Below the pieces are notes generated by a model. The model did not search any database. It had not been told where the DNA came from and saw only the letters and a list, made by a program, of their open reading frames with translations. This document shows positions 36,717 to 49,300 of a stretch of DNA of 64,000 nt, piece by piece. Made by a program: the position numbers and the translations under genes. Where the stretch lies: contig JAJQJQ010000034.1 of assembly GCA_028622995.1 (NCBI GenBank), positions 2,666,001 to 2,730,000 on the forward strand, read 5' to 3'. The DNA comes from Panagrolaimus kolymaensis (lineage: Eukaryota > Nematoda > Chromadorea > Rhabditida > Panagrolaimidae). Positions within the stretch are counted from its first letter, which is position 1. Each line of letters opens with the position of its first letter.

Positions 36717-39700
36717 TATTATTATCGAACAGCAACAACAACAACGAATAAATGAAACTTAAGTTTAATTTTTGAAGAAAATATAACACTAATAATATAT
36801 ATTATACAAATAGAAAAATACTTATGTACATGTATTTATCACATTAATACCTGTAATAATAAAAAAATTAATTGTATTAAATTTGTTATTTTAATTCAAG
36901 CAACAAAATAAAAGTTATAATAAAAATAATAAAATCTTGGAAGAAAGTCGCAAGCTTTTTTTTTAAAAAATAAGTTTAAGACTCCAAGAGTTGCAATTTG
37001 AAAAAAGAGCGAAATATTTTTTTGTGAAAAAATAAGCTTCAGGAGCAAAAGTAATGGAAAAAATGTGAAAGCTTCCAACTAAAAAGAAGAGAAGAGAGAC
37101 TTTTCTTCTTTCTTTTTTTCCTTGTCAAGCTTTGAAGGACGAAAAATGCCAAAAGAATGTATGCAATGGAATGGAGGGCTCCCCGCCATCTTCCCATTTT
37201 TTTCGCTTGAGATGGAGGATAGGAGGATAGAGACCTTGTTGTGTTTTTTTTTTGCAAGCTATTGCCGCCGTCTTCAGTTTTTTAGCCATTTCTTTAAATT
37301 TACGGGGGTTTTTTTAAAGGATAAGGTTTAAAATAAATCAAAACTGGTTTAGGGGAATAGGAAGGAGGAAAAACAAAAAAACAAAATTGATCTTTTATCT
37401 TTAGAAAAAAGAAGGCAACGTTAAGTACAAAAAATAAATAAAAGCGCTCATGATTAAACGCGTTGCAAAAACAAAATTATATAATAATTTTTTTTTGGCT
37501 TTTTAAATATTTTTTAAGAAGAATAAAAAAGAGTTGAAAAAAATAGCAGGAATTCAAAAATGTTGAATGTTGTTTGCCTAAAATACATACACGTCTAAAA
37601 AAAATAAATAAAAAAAATGCAAATGACATTGGTGGTTGAAATAAAAAATGAAAAAAATCCACTTTTCCGTCCGGTTGCTTCCCTCCTTGTTTTTTTTGTC
37701 TTATTTTTTCTCAACGTTGTTGTTATTCGGTAAATCAATGGTTTTCGAGGTTGCGCTACTCAAAAAGACAGCACAACTATTATTAATAATGGCTTACATA
37801 TGTGTTTTTTAAATATTTAATTTTACTTGACTTTAAACTACATTTTTTTTGCAGATTTTTTAACATTAGCATAATTACATTTTTTAAGTCGTTCAAATTA
37901 AGATATTTCAAAATTTGCAATACAGAAATTTTAAAAATGATATTAAAATAATCTTAGTTTTCGCCTACTCAAAGCTCTTCAAGATGTTTTAATGTTAGAA
38001 AAAATTTTGAACAAAAAATTAAAAATTATCCAACAAAAATCTTTAAAAAAAGGTTTTGGATTTTTTGAATAAATAAACATGACAGCCTTTCTAATTTTCG
38101 AAAGTTTTAATAATAAAAACTGCCTAGAAATAAAAAAAAATAAGATGCGCAACCATTCAAAAAAATAAGTGATCCAAATTTCTATAACAACGATAAGAAG
38201 ACCTGAGCTGTCCCATAGAAAATAAAATGAAGAAAAGAATAAAAGAAAAACGCATATTGATGGCAAAAAATAAAACTTTGGTTGTGTCATCCAATTTCGT
38301 TAAAAAATAAAGAGAAGGATGGAAGAAAAAATACCAGTTTTTCAAGGCGTTTTTGAATCAATTTTTTTTTGACAGCAGCTGGAAGTAGGAATGTTTTTGT
38401 GCGCAACAATGCAATGCATGGAGGAAAGGCAAAAAATAACCTTACAAACAACATATACCCTTTGAATTTTTCAATGCTGTAACTGACTGCAAAAAGAATA
38501 ACACCTCACACAAAAAAAAACTCATAGAGAAAAAAAAAGTATTGCGCAAGAGAGAGAGAGAGAGAGTTCCATTCCATTCTGCCTTTTGTCCAATAATTCA
38601 TACAAAAATAAAGACGGAAAACCTTTTTTATTTTTTTTTATTTTCAATCATGAAACGCATAACAAAACTCAGAGGAATGAAAGAGAGAGAAGGAAGGCAG
38701 AACGTGAAAAAAAAAATATTGACGACAAAAAAACTTTTTGGACGATGGTATAAAACAACACTAAGGATTGCACACAAAGAGAAAAAAATCAAGTAAGAAA
38801 ATTCAAAACAAAAAAATCAAAAAATGAAAGAAAAGAAAAAAGTGAACTAACTTAAGCGCAAAAAATGAAATTGTTTGTTTGTTTTTGCTATTTTTTATTT
38901 TGATAAAGCGAGAGTAAGTAAAAGAGGGAGAGAGAAAGATGGCTAATTTTAAATTTAATAAATTAAAAAACGACAACGATACTATAAATTTAGCAACCTT
39001 TTTTCAAAAAAAGCTTGATTTTCCTCCAAAAAATAAAAAAATAAGGCTTTAAGTCAACAAAAAAGGAAAGAGAGTCATCATCTCTCATAAAAGAAAGAAA
39101 GAAATCAATGTTGGTGAAAAAAAAGAAGAGGAAAGAGAAGACACAATTTTTTTGATGATGGTTTTCTTTCTTCTTTTTTTGCCTCTTCTTTTTCAAAAAG
39201 TGTTTTGCCGCAACAGCACAGCTGTGTATGAATACCTTTTTTTCTCGTTTAAAAACGCTTATTTCTATTCCTCTCAACAAACAAAAAACATTTTTTCTTT
39301 AAATATGTAAAAAATAAAATAAAATTCTTTATGGCATGAAAATAAAAATAATTTCGATTTTCAAATGTGTTTCCGTAAGTTTTTTTGGTTAAGAGACGAC
39401 CCTAACATAAATAGTAAAAAGCATCAAATCGTCGGCGTTGCTTCCTCCTTTTTTGACGATTATGCAGATAAAGGAAAAACGAGGTGGAAAGCAGCTACAA
39501 TAAAGCAAGCCTACAACAACAACAACGACGCCAACAACAACAAGAAAAACTATGTCCGGTAGAAGCTGTTTAGAAAAAAGAGGAAAGTTTTCTGGCAAAA
39601 TTTTTTAATAAAAATAAAGAAAGAATAAATTTTGTTGGCAGACACACACTTTAACATATAAAAGATGAAAGCAATTGAAAAAATATTATTATTATTATTA

Positions 39701-42052
39701 TTTGAAAAATTATGTAAACTTATTGAAAAGGAAAAAAAAAGATGAAAGTAAATTTATTTGAAAAGCTCAAATTCCATGATAGAAAAAATAGTTATTAACC
39801 GAAAAAAAAAATAAAAACAAACAACAACGTTTCTCTTTTTTTTTGGGAGGGAAAAAGAAAAACAGCGGCAAAATAAAAAATAACGCAACAACATGACAAG
39901 AAAAAAAAGAGTATGAAGAGAGTCAAATAAAACCAAAAAACATATATTCCATTCGTTTTTATGTGGCCTCCATTTTTTAAAACCTCTCCTTTTTTTTGAC
40001 TTGCAAATATCAAAAAAACTAAAGGAATTCTAAAAAAGAAAGAACCTTAAAAAGTGATAAATAATATTTCAAGAAGAAAAAAAAGTAAAAGTACAATGAT
40101 TGCTTTTTTGCATTTACTCAAATAATTCAACAACAATCAGTTTTCTTTTCTTCTATCGAATGACAAACAAAAAAAAACAGTCAAAAAAACTTTGTCTTCG
40201 TCGTAGTTCAGTCAGCTGGTTTGTCTTCCTTGATGCAAAGGCATGTTGTGTGAGGGTCGACGTCCGCACAAATATATATATTTATATATTTTAGAACCAC
40301 GCAGGCAGTGCACAGGAGGCGTTCAAACCGATCATTTCCTTTCTTTCGTTTTTTATTTTTTCCTCTCTTTTCTGCGCTAAACAACTAAACAGAGAAAAAT
40401 GGGGGAATAAAGAAAAATGGCTGCGAGCAAAGGCAACGAAAAAAAAATTGCAGCACTGAGAAATGACATTAAGGACACTATTTTTTTTGTTGATCAATCT
40501 TTTTCTATCAAAAATAAGAAAGGAAAGTAAATGAGAAAAAAAAGTTATTAAAAAAATAAAGCAAAAATAGTTTGAATAAGTTTTTTTCATGTAACTTTAA
40601 ACACTTTTTTCTTTTCATATTTTGCCGCACACTCCCGTACGCAATAAAGATAAACTTTATTTTCTTTTTGCAAAACAATACTCACATTTTTGGGAGGCTG
40701 CTTGCTGCCGCCAGAAAAAAAAATAAAAATAAAAAGCGGTGTGTGTCAAAGGTAAAAGAAAATATAAAGCAAAAGTTAATGTCAAAAAACTAATTCATAT
40801 AATGCTTTCTTTTGGCAAATAAAAAACGCGATAGATTCGAATGGGGGTGGCAAAATAATTTTTTTGACGGATATTATAATTACGTTGCTTAAAAGTTTAG
40901 AGATTTTTTGAGTTATTTCTTTTTTTGTTGAAATTCAAAGAGTTTGGTGCTAGTAAATCGTTTTGATGTTTCATACCATTTACTTTTAAAGAAAGAGTGA
41001 AGAACGATAAAAAAACCAATCATTGTTTTTCATCACAAAAAATTGCCAAAAAAAGCACATTGCAAATAAAAAAGTGCGCAACCGGTTTTGGAAAAAATTT
41101 TAAAGTGAAAAACAAAACAAAAACATCAAATTTGCATCAAGTTGCTTGTTGCTTGCCTTCCATCAAAATAAAAATGGAAGATGTTCATTATTTTGTCATT
41201 TTGATAAGACTAATGAGAAAACAAAAACCCAACACAAAAAATACAGAAGTAAGAAAAGAAGAGTCGAAAAAAATATAGGTGACAATTATTTTTGCTCTGC
41301 TCAAACTTTCAACTAAAAAGGTAAAAAGAAACACAAATGCACTCTTCATAAAAATAAATATCATAAAACAAAGTGAAATTTTTACTTCATTTTTGCAGCA
41401 ACCATGAAAATGTTGGGATTTAAAAAAAATTAAAAACATGCTTTTAAAGATGCTTCGTCGGTCAAAGTTTTTAAACTTTTCTATATGTCTATTTAAAATC
41501 AAGATGCTCTTCTTTCTAGAGAAAAATATTGAAAAATTTATGCAAATGTAAGCAGTGGGAGAAGCAGATTTAGGGACATCATTTTCAATCTTTATGGATG
41601 CATGGTTCGAGAAAAAACCTGTAACGAAAAACAATGAGCGAGAAAAGCGTTCTCTTAATTTGTTTGGGCGCCAAAAAATTTTAATGGCTATGACTTTTCT
41701 TTAAACAAAATCTCAATTATGCTTTTGTGAATGGACAAAATAAATTTTCTGTGTCTTATCTTTCTTTTTTTTCTCTTTTGAAATATCGTGTTTCTTGTTA
41801 TAAGTTTTGAAAAAAATATTTAATTTATTTACTACTTCCTTCTAATATCCCAAAAACACAAAAACTTTTATCATTCTTCTTTCTTTTTTTACAAATAAAC
41901 AATTTTTACATAAATTAAATATATATAAGTTTCTCTCTCAAATATCACAGTCCCAATCAATTATATTCTTCCATGGATTCTTCTAGATATTTTTTAAATG
42001 ATGTGTACATACATATTTTAGCAATTGAATAATAATATTAAGAAAATCGAAG
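36717..42052. other. Gene-free region of 5.3 kb between Musashi and TBP genes
   Basis: The largest region without a supported gene. It consists of purine- or pyrimidine-rich AT sequence, with an AG microsatellite at about 38549-38566, several (ATT) runs near 39690, and no in-phase exon chain. The Musashi promoter is expected at its left side and the TBP 3' UTR at its right. A short open stretch around 41551-41620 is complex in composition but has no supported partner exon. Distal enhancers for a regulated gene such as Musashi would be a reasonable guess, but nothing specific is visible. Confidence 0.5.
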
Positions 42053-43180
42053 CTACTTTTTGAACCCTTTTAAAATAGGATAAATTTGATTGAAAGCATC
42101 ATCGATATCCTTTTTAAATTTAGCTCCTGTTATAACAACTTTTCCACTAACAAATATAAGTAATACTACACGAGGTTTAACCATTCGATAAATTAATCCA
42201 GGAAATAGTTCTGGTTCATAAGCGCTAAATTGAGAATGGGTTATGCATAAGCCTTCAAGTTGAATAGGAAATTTAACATCACATGAGCCAACCATATTTT
42301 GAATCTAAAAATTTAATTTTTATTTAACTTTGTTAGTGGCTTTTTATTCTGCTTACTTTAAATTCAGTAAATTTAGCTTTAAAACCTAATTTTTGTACAA
42401 TTCTCGCATATTTTCTCGCTGCCATTCGACTGGCTTCTTCTGATTTAGCTCCGGTGCAAACCATTTTTCCAGATGAGAATATAAGAGCCGTCGTCCTTGG
42501 ATCTCGAATTCTCATAATTACTGCAGCAAAACGTTTTGGATTATATTCTGCATTTCTTGCATGCAAAGCAATTTTCTTTAAATCTAATGGAACACCTAAA
42601 TTTACTGTGGATACTATATTTTGCAATGTCGGTGAAGGAACATCTTGTAATACTGTCATAGGAGTAGCTGGATTAACCATAGGAATATTTGATGGAACCA
42701 TAGTATTATTATAATTTGCATTATCATTTGGATTTAATGGAGTCATCGGTACTGCCAAGTTGTTGCTCACTGATGCAGGATCAGGATAATTTAATGGGAT
42801 GCCACTAATATTTATGACACTTGCTGGACCTCGATCATTGTAATTGCTTATAATCGAACCAGGGCCATTATGACTATTAAGAATGGAACCTGCATAGAAA
42901 TTTTCATTTTTAAATAACATTTTTAATTTTATATATTCTAACCTGGACCATTACCATGTTGATCAATAGATCGAGTCATAATAGAATTAGGTCCATTTAA
43001 TACCGAAGATGGGGCAAATATGGAACCAGGACCAAATGAAGCACCCATCAAAGATCCAGGTTGTTGAAAAAATGATCCAGGTCCATGTATACTGCTATTT
43101 ATTGCAGGCGTTTGACCTCCCAGCAATGAGCTCATCACCGAATGAGGATTCGCCGGACTCGCTCCATAATGATGATCCAT
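42053..43180 (-). CDS. tbp: TATA-box-binding protein (TBP)
   Basis: Core promoter-binding subunit of TFIID, SL1 and TFIIIB. Three exons (43180-42943, 42889-42357, 42304-42053) give 340 residues. The C-terminal 180 residues are the saddle-shaped core with two repeats: [20 protein letters not shown] with [20 protein letters not shown] and [15 protein letters not shown], then [20 protein letters not shown] with [13 protein letters not shown] and [11 protein letters not shown]. These agree almost residue for residue with animal TBPs. The N-terminal 160 residues are low complexity and carry a recurring GPGS/GPGSI motif (for example [20 protein letters not shown]) in place of the polyglutamine of vertebrate TBP. 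It is divergent from the Rpn6 gene across about 870 bases. Confidence 0.97.
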
Positions 43181-44049
43181 CTAAATTTTTAACTTTTTAA
43201 GGCGAAGCTTATAAAAAATGTAAAACATTTATTTTTAGACGAATATTAATTATTATTTACAATAGCATTTTTTGTTTACACCATAAAACTTTAGAAAAAA
43301 AATTTAGTTAAATAATTTTCGGTCAATAACTATTTTTAGTACTTTAGCAATTTATTTTGACTACTGTAGTTTAAGGAAAAAAAGGTTTTCAAATTTTAAT
43401 ATATATTTTAACTAATCAAAGATCGGTTCGGTTTGTTTGCTTTTCCAACATTTATGTTAGAATTATATATGTTCGTCACGAGACATATTATATTTGCTTT
43501 CCTGAGGCAATATTGTACTTTTTGTTTTGCTTATAAAGTAAATTGATATGGTATAAATAAGATTTTTTGACATGTCTTACTAATCCCCATAGAAGAATTA
43601 TTTATTGATTTCTTAGGAATTGTTTGTAATAAAAAAGCCTTTCCTGATTTAAAACCTTTGTGGATTTTAGAACTTTTTTGTTTTACTTTTTAGAATCATT
43701 CGAATTCCGGTTTGTGCAAATTGATGGCTCATGTTATTTATTGCAGTGAATATTAGCAAATAAAGTTTGACCTCTTCTTTAAATAAATATGTGGCATTTT
43801 TTGATAATAAACTATAAGCATTGAAATATTATAGTTGGCTTTGTGTCTTGAATGAATTAATAAAGCAAACAACTGCTTTGTCGCTCGCCCCGTTCGTCTG
43901 TCTATTTTTTTTGTCATCATCCTGTTTTTGTTAACTTTTTTTCTTCTCTTTCATTCTTTTTACTTTGACGCGTTTTTAGTTTAATTTCCTCAGAATTATT
44001 AAAATTAATTTTTATTTTAAAGCATTTTTGGTTTCTAGAAACAATTAAA
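43181..44049. promoter_or_regulatory. Divergent intergenic region between TBP and Rpn6 genes
   Basis: This 869-base spacer must contain promoters for both divergent housekeeping genes. A TTTCTAG acceptor lies about 10 bases before the Rpn6 start, a typical trans-splice-like position. I recognise no specific regulatory motif. Confidence 0.4.
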
Positions 44050-45479
44050 ATGTCTGGTGGAACTCTTATGGAACCCGTTCATACTCCTCATATTTCAGCC
44101 GATGAAAATGTTGTTGGCCTTATGAAATATGGTAATAATAACTTTACATATTATCTAGATTTTTAATAATAGTTATTATTATACTTTTAGTTCATTCTCC
44201 TTTGTCCGATAAAGAGGAAGATATCAAAAAGCGAGAAGAATCTCTTTTGGAACTTGGCAAAATTTTGGCTGATACAAATGAGCTTGAAAAATTGCGCGAA
44301 TTGATTCAAGATGCGCGTCCATTCTTTATATCAATTGGAACAGCAAAAGCTGTAAAAATTATTCGAAATCTCGTAGAACTTTGTTTGAAAATGCCAGAAG
44401 GTGATGGTGATATTAAAGTAAATTTATATTTTCATATACATTTTTGGAAAGCAAAAATTTTATTTTTCAGGTCAATCTTTGTCTTGAATGCATTCAATGG
44501 GCTCGTGACCAAAATCGGGTTTACCTTCGTCAAATCCTTCAAGCTCGTTTGATTCGGCTTTATAACGATCTTGGCCGTCATACTTCTGCAACCCATTTAG
44601 CCATCGAGTTGATTCATGAACTCAAACGTTTGGATGATAAAGATTTAATCATTGAAGCTCAACTTGAAAATAGTAAAGCTTGTTATGCCCTTTCATCTCA
44701 TAGCAAAGCTCGAGCTGCTTTGGTATCTGCTCGAACCACAGCAAATTCCATGTATATTCCACCAAGAATGCAAGCAGCATTGGATATGCAATCTGGAATC
44801 CTCCATGCTGGAGAAGATCGAGATTTCAAAACAGCTTTTTCATACTTCTATGAAGCCTTTGAAAGTTATGATTCAGTTAATGATAAAGAAGAAGGCCTCC
44901 GAGCCCTCAAATATATGCTTCTTTGTCAAATTATGATAGGAACTTATGATGAAGTTAAAAATTTAACCATGCAAAAAACAGCTATGAAATATACTTCCAC
45001 TCAACTTGATGCTATGGTTGCTATTGCAGATGCAGCTAAAAAACGTTCCATGGCTGAATTTAATGCTGCTTTTGGAAGATTCCGCGAAGAATTACAATGT
45101 GATGCTGTGGTTCGGAAGCATTTTAAAGCTTTGAGTTCCACCATGTTGGAAAAGGATTTATGTCGGCTTGTTGAACCATATTCCCAAGTACAAATTTCCC
45201 ATATTGCTAATTCCATTGGAATGGATGTTGATAAAGTTGAACGAAAATTATCTCAAATGATTTTAGATAAAAAGTTTTGCGGTAACTTTTTTTTATTTAA
45301 AAATATGCAAATTTAATTATTTTTTTAATTTTGTAGGCTGCTTACATCAAGGCGATGGACTTTTGGTTGTTTTTGAACTTCCTGGATCTGATCGATCATA
45401 TGAAGTTGGAGTTGAAACCATTCATGCTATGAATGAAGTTTTGGATGCCCTTTATTCACGAGCTCGCAATATTCGTTAA
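44050..45479 (+). CDS. rpn-6: 26S proteasome non-ATPase regulatory subunit 11 (Rpn6/PSMD11)
   Basis: Lid subunit of the 19S regulatory particle; its helical repeats clamp the core particle to the base. Four exons (44050-44131, 44191-44417, 44471-45281, 45337-45479) encode 420 residues against 422 in human PSMD11. The N-terminal two thirds are TPR-like helical repeats, including NRVYLRQILQARLIRLYNDL and SKARAALVSARTTANSMYIP. The C-terminal PCI domain covers roughly 290-390, with RLVEPYSQVQISHIANSIGM and the winged-helix end KVERKLSQMILDKKFCGCLH. The end DALYSRARNIR fits the family. The CNOT1 gene starts about 865 bases downstream on the same strand. Confidence 0.97.
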
Positions 45480-46344
45480 AAAAAATGGAAAAGAAAAAAT
45501 CCCAGTGCGATTGAGACGGATGATCAAGCCTCATTATTTTTTAAATATATTATTTTTTTTTTGTTTAACAACAACCCTCTCCAAACACTTATTATTATTT
45601 GTTTTACTAAAATTGCTTTGAATAATGTTTTTTCGATTGCAATTTTGGTGGATTTGTATTTTTTTTCTAATTCCTTATTACTTTTTTGATGCGGTTCTTT
45701 TATTTTATTATATATATTTTGATGACTTTTCTTGTATTCGCATAAAACTTTCCTTTTTTGGATATTATTTTGACTAAAATTGAGCATTTGTAGTAATGTG
45801 GTTGTCCTTCCACTTTTTATATTTCTCTGCTATCTTTTTTCCTTTTGATTTTGTTTTTGTTTCGTTTGCACAGAAGAAAGTTTTATCAAAAATTAATTCA
45901 ATTACCACTTTTTTGAATTCTAACACTTCTTTTTTTTTTAATTAACTCAGCACTTTTTTTCTTGCTTCTTTTTCTTTGATTTATAAAAGTTTACTGTGTT
46001 TTATTTTTCCTGAATTAACAATGATTGATTCAATAAATTTTTAACATAACTGATGACCCCCTTGATTTACACGTGTTTCTAAATTCCTAAAGCTCTTTTT
46101 TAACAATGAAATTTATTTTTATTGATGCTAAACATCGATTAGAATATTTTTGTTTTTATAATAATTATAATTTATTCAAAGTTATTATTAACAAACGAAT
46201 TTTTAAAATATTCATTTAATAAATAAAAATTCCGTTTCAGCTTTACTCGGAAGATTATAAAATATTGTTATCGACGTACAAAGAAGCAAATCAAAGGTTT
46301 TTTGGACGACTTTGTTAAAGCCTTAATATTGCCTTCTTTTCAAT
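45480..46344. other. Intergenic region between Rpn6 and CNOT1
   Basis: Holds the Rpn6 3' UTR and the CNOT1 5' leader. A TTTCAG acceptor at about 46235-46240 precedes a leader of about 100 bases before the CNOT1 ATG. No other gene seen. Confidence 0.5.
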
Positions 46345-49300
46345 ATGGCGGGTATTTCGAGGAGTTACAAAGCTAACCTTCAATCGGTGCTAGCTGAACA
46401 TGGAAAAACTTTTACTGAATCCGTGGAAAAATGTAGTTCATTTTTAATGAGTATTGCTGGAAATGCAACGGATATGCCAACATTTGATTCAAAATTTGTT
46501 GCTCAAGTTTTAACAACCATTTTGTCTCATAATTTGCCGGAAATTACTACCAATGATGGCCAACAAGATATTTGGTTGAAAGGAAATTATGAAACTTTGC
46601 CAGCTTTATTAAATCCTGGAATCCTTATTGAATCTCTCAAAGCATTGGTAAAATAAATAACAAAATTTACTTTTTTTTAATTTGGTAAAAATAATTCTAG
46701 ATTGGATCTGGAATAAATTGGGCTGAAGTAATCGCGACTTTTCAACAAACCTCTCAATTTCTTGTTAGAGATAAAGCAGGATTGTATTTTTTAATGAATG
46801 CAATTTTATCTTCCTCCCCAAATGCTTATTTTCCTGTTGAACATCTTTATAACGCATGGTCTAATAATAGACTTGGACAATTATCATGGATTGGACAATT
46901 AGTTTTATATCCAGAACTTTTTTGCTTTCGTGATTTTTCTCAACGCCTCGTTTCAACATCGTGTTTAAAAATTTCCCCGGATGAAAATAACAAAGATATT
47001 TGTAATTGGTTATCCTTGGATCTTCTTAAAATATTATTGGTGCTTGGAGAAGAGTTTCCTCCAATTGTATGTGAAATTTTAGTTCGTCGTCGAGATCCTA
47101 TGCTTGGATCCATTTCACCTGCATTAAATTGTCCTGATTTATTGTTATTGGGAATTGTGCAAGTCGGGGTAAGAAATAAAAAATAAAAACAACGTAAAAA
47201 ACATTAGTAAGCATTTTTTAAATGTTTTTTGTTTTTTTAGTTGCCTTTCACCCCAACTCGCTCGCAATTGATTAATATTAGTATTACGCAATTGATGCTT
47301 CACCACACTAATGCTGTCTCAGTTTTAAATGCATTATGGAATAGTGAACCTGCGGAAGTAAGAAAAACCATTCAACAACATGTCGTTCATGGACTTTTAT
47401 CATTTTACACACAAGCTCCCGATGATACAGCGAGATTAACGAAAATTCTTGAAGTTGCACATGAATTAAAACCCAATGGATTGGGAGAATTATTTAATGT
47501 ACAAAATTTTCAATTTGCCATTGATTTAGCTTGTTTAGCATCACGAAGAGATTTTCTTAAGTTGGATAAATTTTTGGGTGATAAATTACAAGAACATACG
47601 GTAGAAAAAAACTTTAAACTTTTTAACCAAAAAATTTGCATAAAAAGTCATTTTTTTAGGATGCTTTTGCGTCTCAACTTGTTCGTTTTATAATTAGACG
47701 ATATCCAGCCCATATTGTTGCCAGCAATGTTGCACCATTAAATCATGAAATATTTCAAATTATGTTTCATGCATTACAAAATTGCGCACAATATTCAAGT
47801 CCTGTTCATGCTGAACTTGCTAAATTAACTTTGCATTTGAAAAATGCTACATCGGTTGTAAGTTTTCATAACAAAAATTTAAAATTAATTTCGAAAAAGC
47901 TAATGAAATTAATCTCATAGAAAACTGATTTATTAAAGTCAGTTGATCTAATTTTAAATAATCAAATTAAAATTTTTTTATCTATCAATACTTTAAAAAA
48001 ATTATAACTAAACTATTATTTTTTAATCGAGGATTTTTTGTTGAAAGATCAAATAAAAATTCAATAATTTAGTCACAAATGTTTTTTTATGGTTTTTAAA
48101 AGCAACAAATATCTTTTTCTTCCTTGTCACCTGATTTGACAACAAACAGAAAAAAAATCATTTCCTTTTTTATTTGAATTAATTTTTAAAAAAACATTAT
48201 TTAAAGTCTATCATATTTTTTTGTTTTGTTTAATCTAGCATACATTTTTTCTTTTTCAGGCAAAACCAGCTGACCCTCATCTTAATTCAAGAACGCCTAT
48301 AAACGCTCCACCCTTTTTGGGACAATCATCATCATCAGCAACTAATCAATTTGGTGGTGGCGGTTACGGACGTGGCGGTGAACAACAACAATCTGGTGGT
48401 AAATTTATTTCCTTGTTTTTTTTTCTACCACGCGTCAAAGTTGTTTTTAACAAACGAAAAAAAAATTACATGGAAAAATATTTAAAATAAAAAGAGAAGC
48501 AAGGCACCACAACTTTTTTATGCCTTTTTTCTATGTTTGCGTTCAGCTTTCTTTGGCCCATTCTTTTCTTTTTCTCCATTATCGATAGATGGGAGTGCTA
48601 GTGCTTATTTTTGTGTTGCCTTAGTTGCATTGAAAATTTTCTATGTATGTGTGTGCCCCATTTCGAACACAACAACATCCGACGACGACGACTTGCGCGA
48701 GTGGCAGGCATTTGTATCAATGCAACCAAACAGCATAAATGTGCGTTGTCGGCAAAAAAAAAATAAAAGAATAACTTTGTATTTTATGCGCGCATGGGTT
48801 GCATCATTTGCACGTAAGCAATGTGGAAGAGACTCTCCTTTGCTTTGCTACTCGTGTTGTCTTCAATGAAAGCTTAGATGAATGAGGTTTTCTTTTTCTT
48901 TTTTATTTCAAAAAAGGTCCTAACGCGCGTTACTCTCTTTTTTGATGCGAATGAAAGAAATAAAAAATTGTTTGCCTTTCTTTATCCGAGTTCCAAATTG
49001 CGCTTTTTGCATTTTTCAAGTTTTTAATATAAAAAAGTTTAATTTTTGTTATGCATATTAAAATTTAATGTCTGATCCTTTTCATTCACAAAATTTATTT
49101 AATAATCAAGGAGGAAGATATTTTTCGGATTCATCTTCATCGGCTTTTGAGGGAATAACTGAAAGTTTTATTCCTGAATGGTCAGGTTCGTGCTTATTTT
49201 TTTGATTCTTTCAAACTTTTTCTAAAGACATTCAACAACAACAAATATCGAGCAAACATTTTTTCGTAGTAAAACTTTTGTGTTAAGTTTTTTAAACAAT

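Noticed and set aside
38549..38566. AG dinucleotide repeat as possible regulatory element
   Set aside because: A plain microsatellite with no supporting context.
41551..41620. Possible isolated exon in the gene desert
   Set aside because: Locally complex and open, but no in-phase neighbour or recognisable protein content.
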